This document shows, one piece after another, positions 58,734 to 64,000 of a DNA stretch of 64,000 bases (the first letter of the stretch is position 1; every line of letters begins with the position of its first letter). The stretch lies in contig JADANN010000107.1 in assembly GCA_018806985.1 (NCBI GenBank), forward strand, positions 372,001-436,000. The letters run 5' to 3'. This DNA comes from Angiostrongylus vasorum. Its lineage: Eukaryota > Nematoda > Chromadorea > Rhabditida > Metastrongylidae. The position numbers were made by a program, and so were the translations under genes. The notes below the pieces were generated by a model. That model made no database searches, had not been told where the DNA came from, and saw nothing but the letters and a program-made list of their open reading frames with translations.

Positions 58734-61003
58734 GTAAGTGTTTTAGCTAACATATTTGGAGTTAATCGCATTGTATTGATATCGATTACCTATTCCGATA
58801 TTCTTCTCATACCGAAAGTATTTCTTCTAGCGTTTTTTTCATCATTAGTAAGAATGAGACTTCAACTAACATCTTACCGTATGTACGTATGTATGTATGT
58901 ATGTATGTATGTATGTATGTATGTATGTATGTATGTATGTATGTATGTATGTATGTATGTATGTATGTATGTATGTATGTATGTATGTATGTCATGTATG
59001 TATGTATGTATGTATGTATGTATGTATGTATGTATGTATGTATGTATGTATGTATGTATGTATGTATGTATGTATGTATGTATGTATGTATGTATGTATG
59101 TATGTATGTATGTATGTATGTATGTATGTATGTATGTATGTATGTATGTATGTATGTATGTATGTATGTATGTATGTATGTATGTATGTATGTATGTATG
59201 TATGTATGTATGTATGTATGTATGTATGTATGTATGTATGTATGTATGTATGTATGTATGTATGTATGTATGTATGTATGTATGTATGTATGTATGTATG
59301 TATGTATGTATGTATGTATGTATGTATGTATGTATGTATGTATGTATGTATGTATGTATGTATGTATGTATGTATGTATGTATGTGTGTATGTATGTATG
59401 TATGTATGTATGTATGTATGTATGTATGTATGTATGTATGTATGTATGTATGTATGTATGTATGTATGTATGTATGTATGTATGTATGTATGTATGTATG
59501 TATGTATGTATGTATGTATGTATGTATGTATGTATGTATGTATGTATGTATGTATGTATGTATGTATGTATGTATGTATGTATGTATGTATGTATGTATG
59601 TATGTATGTATGTATGTATGTATGTATGTATGTATGTGTATGTATGTATGTATGTATGTATGTATGTATGTATGTATGTATGTATGTATGTGTGCGTGTG
59701 TGTATGTATGTGTGTATATACGTATGCGTGAGAGTGCGACAAATAACTGTAAGAATTCAATGAGCAAACAACATTAGTTGTCGTTTTTTGATGTTAATAA
59801 TCTGAAACGGAAAACTTTCGTTTTTCAGATTGTTGTAAATCGTAATGAGACACGCCCGTAAAATTCGATCAACGATTCTATGTATATTAATGATAGATTT
59901 CAGAGTAATAAGTGTTGTTTTGCAAGATTTCAAATAGAAAAAGATGAGATGTTTGAAATGGATAATTTAGCATCGACGTGTTTCTATTTGCCTAACATCA
60001 ATCTCAAAGGTGGCACTTATGATGAATTCAATGCCAGTGATATCACTCAATGCTGTATACAGTGTGCAAGTCAACCGTGTTGTGCTGGATACACCTACTC
60101 AAAAGCTTTAAAGAGGTATTAACTATTACTACCCACAGGTTAACTCCTCTGTCAAATCTTCACAGTAACCTTTGCCGCAAAATTTTGATGAAAACAATTG
60201 GAAAAAAAAGAACTATGGTCATACAGGTTATATATAGATTTTTTAAACTACGTAAATATTGTTTCCTCTCATGGATGACAAAAAAAAACGAATTAGTCGT
60301 CTTTGGTGCTTCTGATCAAAATACTATAAAACTGACGAAAGCAAGATGTTTTTATGACTTTTTGGAACAATAGCTTTCTCTCGCATTTTTCTTCTTAGAT
60401 ACCTGTCATGTGCTTTCTTAAAAACGTTGCCTATTCAGCTCTAAGAAAAATCGAAATGACGATGAATTCACATGAACGAACGAATATGGCGATGAAAAAA
60501 TCCATTAGATATAAAGTGCAGGAAGTAGAACGAAATAATTCTCAAATTTCTACTTTCATTTGCTTTTTGTTTTTCAGAAACTGGTAAAATGTTATGAGCT
60601 GATGAAATTTTCAGATGCTACATGAAATCATCAATTAACTATTCTGAACAAGAAGATATGATGATCAGTGGAATACGAGCAAACGCAAATGGAGGTGTCT
60701 GATTTTCCACATCATTGTTTACTGTTTTTCTAAAGTTTTTTTTCTCTTTGTTTATTTTTTCGCTTTATTTTCGTCTTCTCATTCTCTCATTGTTCAACTA
60801 CGTGTGTGAAATTTTCTATAAGAGACTGTATTCACGCTTAATTGCCTAAGACTCATTCATTTAAACCTCAATTCTGCGCATCATTTCGTTATGTATTCAA
60901 GGATATCTATCTAATAAGTGGTGACGACGACAATTCTGTTATGTACGGACAAATACATACATACATACATATGTGCATACATGCACACATACAGCTATAC
61001 ACC

Positions 61004-61088
<85 letters not shown>

Positions 61089-61398
61089 CTTTACAGATAC
61101 TAGCCGATATTCACCTAGACGCACCTAGGTACATCAACTCACATCGACCTATACATATGTACACATATACAACCTTCATCCACCTCTGAAATGTAGTCTG
61201 CATTAACAATTTTGTGAAAACATCGATATTTGATTGTAGTACCTGCGATTATCCATCCTACAGATTTGCTATTTTCAAGCTGTTAATCCACTGTAGTTGC
61301 AGGTGTCGGCGCAAGAATGAAAAATGTAAAGATTGAAGGAAGTGGTGGAAGTAGAATGACACTTGAAAACTCTGAAGAATGCCAGCAGTATTGTACAG
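58676..61398 (+). CDS. secreted PAN/apple-domain protein (four exons found, probably continues)
   Basis: PAN domains are disulfide-rich modules that bind proteins or sugars outside the cell; their function in this nematode protein is unknown. The first exon encodes a signal peptide (MIISLLVFSLAILPISWAI). Later exons carry a PAN-like Cys pattern: STCFYLPNINLKGGTYDEF, ITQCCIQCASQPCCAGYTY, KRCYMKSSINYSE, and the start of a second domain, RMKNVKIEGSGG and ENSEECQQYC. Exons 2 to 4 join in exact phase. Exon 1 ends in phase 1, whereas exon 2 enters as phase 0 at its best acceptor, so a small exon between them is probably missed, or exon 1 belongs to another transcript. Intron 1 holds an (ATGT)n array. 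No stop codon closes exon 4, which ends at GTGAGT; the next exon was not found up to 64000. Confidence 0.78.
58879..59720. repeat. (ATGT)n array of about 840 bases
   Basis: A near-perfect tetranucleotide array with few interruptions (an extra C near 58993, ATGTGTGT near 59385, a lost pair near 59636). Because the unit is 4 bases and contains no stop in any frame, it creates frames of up to 333 codons (MYVC and HTYI repeats) that are not genes. It lies in the first intron of the PAN gene. Confidence 0.98.
59904..60115 (+). CDS. PAN protein exon 2, first half of PAN domain
   Basis: The acceptor is GATTTCAG (59896-59903) and the donor is GTATTA. SNKCCFARFQ is followed by about 45 residues up to ITQCCIQCASQPCCAGYTYS and KALKR. 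The frame is open upstream to 59862, so the exact start is uncertain. Confidence 0.75.
60615..60694 (+). CDS. PAN protein exon 3
   Basis: The acceptor is ATTTTCAG and the donor is GTGTCT. It completes a split Arg codon and encodes CYMKSSINYSEQEDMMISGI then RANANG. KRCYMKSS is the usual end of a nematode PAN domain (KxCYLKSS). Too short for an open-frame search. Confidence 0.85.
61006..61087. repeat. (CA)n microsatellite in intron 3 of the PAN gene
   Basis: Pure CA run preceded by imperfect CATACA words from 60950. Confidence 0.97.
61303..61398 (+). CDS. PAN protein exon 4, start of second PAN domain
   Basis: The acceptor is TAGTTGCAG and the donor is GTGAGT. It completes a split Gly and encodes VGARMKNVKIEGSGGSRMTL then ENSEECQQYCT, the N-terminal half of another PAN domain. 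It enters and leaves in phase 1. Confidence 0.85.
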
Positions 61399-61723
61399 GT
61401 GAGTATAGTTCTTTGACATTGTTAACGCTTAACGTCATCTAAGCGAGTGTTCTTTTTTCAAGTTGCTTGCACACACACACACATTATTAGCATTGCCTTT
61501 TCTTCTTGATAATCTCTTTTATTTTAAAACTTTGAGATAGGTATTGGACATTTGTTTTACTTTTGTTACCTGGAAGGACTCTTTAAATTTGACGCTTATA
61601 TAGGTAAACATATATATGTATATATTGGGGCAAACTCTTCACGTTAATGCTTGGTGTGAAAATTCTGGGCAGCTTAAAGAGCACTGGTTTGTATGTTCAT
61701 ATGAAACATATGTACATACATAC

Positions 61724-61724
61724 G

Positions 61725-61753
<29 letters not shown>
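61724..61753. repeat. (TA)n microsatellite
   Basis: Short pure TA run with ACATACATACG before it. Confidence 0.9.
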
Positions 61754-61756
<3 letters not shown>

Positions 61757-62189
61757 GTGTGTAAAGTAATGCTTAGTTTGTCTGTAATCCACAAGCACTC
61801 GTTAAACGAACACCCTCTCCACGGCAAATTACTAACGAACTTGTCTGTGTGGGTAAAAACACTAAATTTGTATATTGGCTACCCACCGCAGTCCACATTC
61901 ATAGCGAACCTATGCATGCGATCATCCCGATCCACTTGATAGGATTGAATTGGTGCGCCACCCCGAATGGTTTGATGTTGACCAGTCTTTTGAAAGTTTA
62001 TCGTTTATATATTGGAATAAATCATCCGGTCTCTCGTTTCTGTCAGTTTGAAATTACTGTAGAATTATGCCTTATTTTCTAACAGCATTATCTTTAGTAC
62101 TCTTAACGAAGACATTCTGAATGCTTGCTCTGGAAACAGCCAGATATCATTGGTCCTATTTGCCTAGTGTTCTGTGGTGAGTGACTGGT

Positions 62190-62521
62190 GATGACGACGA
62201 TGATGACAATGGTGACCACGATGATGATGATGGCGACGACGATGGTGATGATGGCGACGACGATGATGATGATGGCGACGACGATGATGATGATGGCGAC
62301 GACGATGATGATGGCGACGACGACGATGATGATGGAGGATGGTGATGATGATCGAGGATGATGATGTTGATGGAGGATGATGATGATGATGGTGGATGAT
62401 GATGTTGATGGAAGATGATGATGATGATGATGGTGGATGATGATGATGATGGAGGATGATGATGACGATTGAGGATGATGATGATGATGATGATGGAGGA
62501 CTATGGTGATAATGACGAGTG
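62190..62521. repeat. GAT/GAC-rich minisatellite
   Basis: The first half is made of units near GATGATGATGATGGCGACGAC (about 18-21 bases) and the second half of GATGATGATG units with GGAGG or GGTGG spacers. It reads as His/Ser-rich on the minus strand (121 codons), which is a repeat translation and not a gene. Confidence 0.93.
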
Positions 62522-64000
62522 AGGGTCACAAACGTATAGAAGCGCCACCATCATTACCGCCATTTCCGGTGTGGGTGAAAGAACATGTCGGTACAACGAC
62601 CACATTTGGCAACCGTTTCCGCTCTCTGCTGTAACCAATTTAGAGACGCTCGTTCACTTTTTGGGACGGACGCACACTATTTCTTGGATGATTTACGTCG
62701 AAGTCAAAAGCAGTGTTGCACTCGTAGTCGAATTATCACTAAGATAAGTGATTCGAATGAGGGAACACCGTAGCGAATAGAAAAATCCGGCAGATAGCCC
62801 CCTTTTGCAGGAGTGTGAAAGAGATGATGAGAGAACAAAGCGAACGGAATATCGTTCTTAAATTTTCGAACATTTGTCAGTTTTTTTGAATGCACTTCTA
62901 ACCATTTTATGTAGCGATAAACCTCAAGCGCATATGTGAAGATAGCACGAAGTTGAGCACAGGTCACATTGTTGAGATAACACCATGGCACGGGAAAGAA
63001 GCGACCTATAGTTACGTTAAATTTCACCCATAGTATTCCAGCATAAATGCCAGGTCCTCCACCATATAGTATTCTTTCCTCCACCATATAGTATTCTAAG
63101 GAAAGTAAAAAAAGTCTAAACTAACATCATCCTTGTGGTAAGTGAAAAAAAACCTTCTCGAAATCTTCCAGAAAAGGCACGACCAGGTTTCTTGATAAAG
63201 TTTGAGCTAGCAGATAACCGTGAAGATTGAAGAATAAGTTATAATAGTTGTATATAGATGAGACTGCAGAAGAACAGACTTACTTTTATACATTTGTCAA
63301 TGGATATTTTTTTCTCTTTTGCACATTTGTTTGCCAGCTAGTTTGAAAGCGCAGCTAAAACTGAGCTAAAGTTTCGTTGATTCTAAAGTCGTTCATGAGT
63401 TTGATGCTGAACCCTCATTTAGCTTTAAAAAAGTTACTACTATGAGCACAAGAAAGTTCTTTCTATAGCGATGACTTTACTATAGCAAAATGTAAAGCAC
63501 TATGAAAAAATATAGCTTCTTCGTCAATTTTCGTTCGCCGCAGTGATCTTTAAGCTTCATGGTGAGAAAAAAAGAAGTCTCAAGAGTTATTCGTTTCAAT
63601 TAAATAAAAGGCTGGAATGATTTCCTTTCTCGTGCGGAGCTTAAAAATAGCAGTTTTATTCGAAATTTAGAACATTCTTGATAATCAAAAATAAGAGCAA
63701 AGAACTTTTAGTAACTTCCATTAAAAGCAATCACGAATAGATATAGGCGCAAAGAATGTCTACAATCATATAGAATACTTCCACATAGAAATTCTACGAA
63801 TGAAAAAGCTAATACTGCTTTCTACCACTCATCGTTGTTTCCTTTTTCTTTTGCTGAAAATCATTCTCCATCTATTAAAACCTTAATAGAAAGTTGCCTG
63901 AACTGCGATACCCCACGTTCCGTACCGTTCCTTCTTGTGCATTTATGGTTACATATGGCTAAAACATTTTCAAAACCTTATTTATCATATTTTAACGTTT
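62522..64000. other. no recognisable gene; possibly a long intron of the PAN gene
   Basis: A 127-codon minus-strand frame at 63087-62704 has no family match. No PAN-like Cys pattern on the plus strand was seen, so if the PAN gene continues, its next exon is beyond the window or too short for me to see. Confidence 0.35.
63055..63097. repeat. short tandem duplication (21 bases twice)
   Basis: TCCTCCACCATATAGTATTC with its final T occurs at 63055-63075 and again at 63077-63097. Confidence 0.9.

Noticed and set aside
58776..59777. 333-codon MYVC-repeat frame and the matching HTYI frames on the other strand
   Set aside because: They are translations of the (ATGT)n array, which lacks stops in all six frames.
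62164..62529. 121-codon His/Ser-rich minus-strand frame
   Set aside because: Translation of the GAT/GAC minisatellite.

Overview
This is a eukaryotic window and the features I can recognise point to a nematode, most likely of the strongylid (hookworm-like) group. The evidence is short exons of about 65-210 bases, acceptors such as TTTTCAG, TTTTAG and TTCTAG, a secreted PAN-domain gene of nematode style, and many decayed RTE and Penelope-like retroelements that resemble sequences I recall from hookworm genomes. The species assignment is inference. No bacterial operons, CRISPR arrays, rRNA genes or functional tRNA genes were seen. Most long open frames here are chance or come from simple repeats.

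Left edge (173-2767, minus strand): seven exons join in consistent phase into a glycogen-targeting protein phosphatase 1 regulatory subunit (PPP1R3 family), with the RVxF docking motif and the first half of the CBM21 glycogen-binding domain. Its 3' end lies outside the window. Right end (58676-61398, plus strand): a signal-peptide exon followed by at least three exons of a secreted PAN/apple-domain protein; it probably continues past the last exon found. These are the only two host genes I can support well.

Between them lies about 56 kb that is gene-poor and full of dead mobile elements. There are two Penelope-like elements (10.4-11.5 kb plus strand, 23.5-24.5 kb minus strand), with GIY-YIG endonuclease and reverse transcriptase remnants and hammerhead-ribozyme-like 3' ends. 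One pair of such ends forms a 310-base inverted repeat at 9.25-9.55 kb. There are RTE-clade pieces of two families (6.5-7.2, 24.5-25.3, 26.0-28.9, 29.4-30.1, 36.4-37.2 and 39.6-40.9 kb), and a mariner with internal deletion (37.4-38.2 kb). Four repeated non-autonomous families carry RNA polymerase III A/B-box-like promoters: SINE-A (2 copies), B (5 copies), C (3 copies) and D (7 copies; D also has terminal inverted repeats). Region 23.5-30.1 kb is a stack of these elements lying end to end or interrupting one another.

Simple repeats are large: (TG)n/(TA)n at 8.2 kb, (CA)n at 6.0 and 61.0 kb, an 840-base (ATGT)n array inside intron 1 of the PAN gene, and a GAT/GAC-rich array at 62.2 kb. The stretches 12.2-21.1, 41.2-44.2, 45.6-52.0 and 55.3-58.0 kb show almost nothing I can name.
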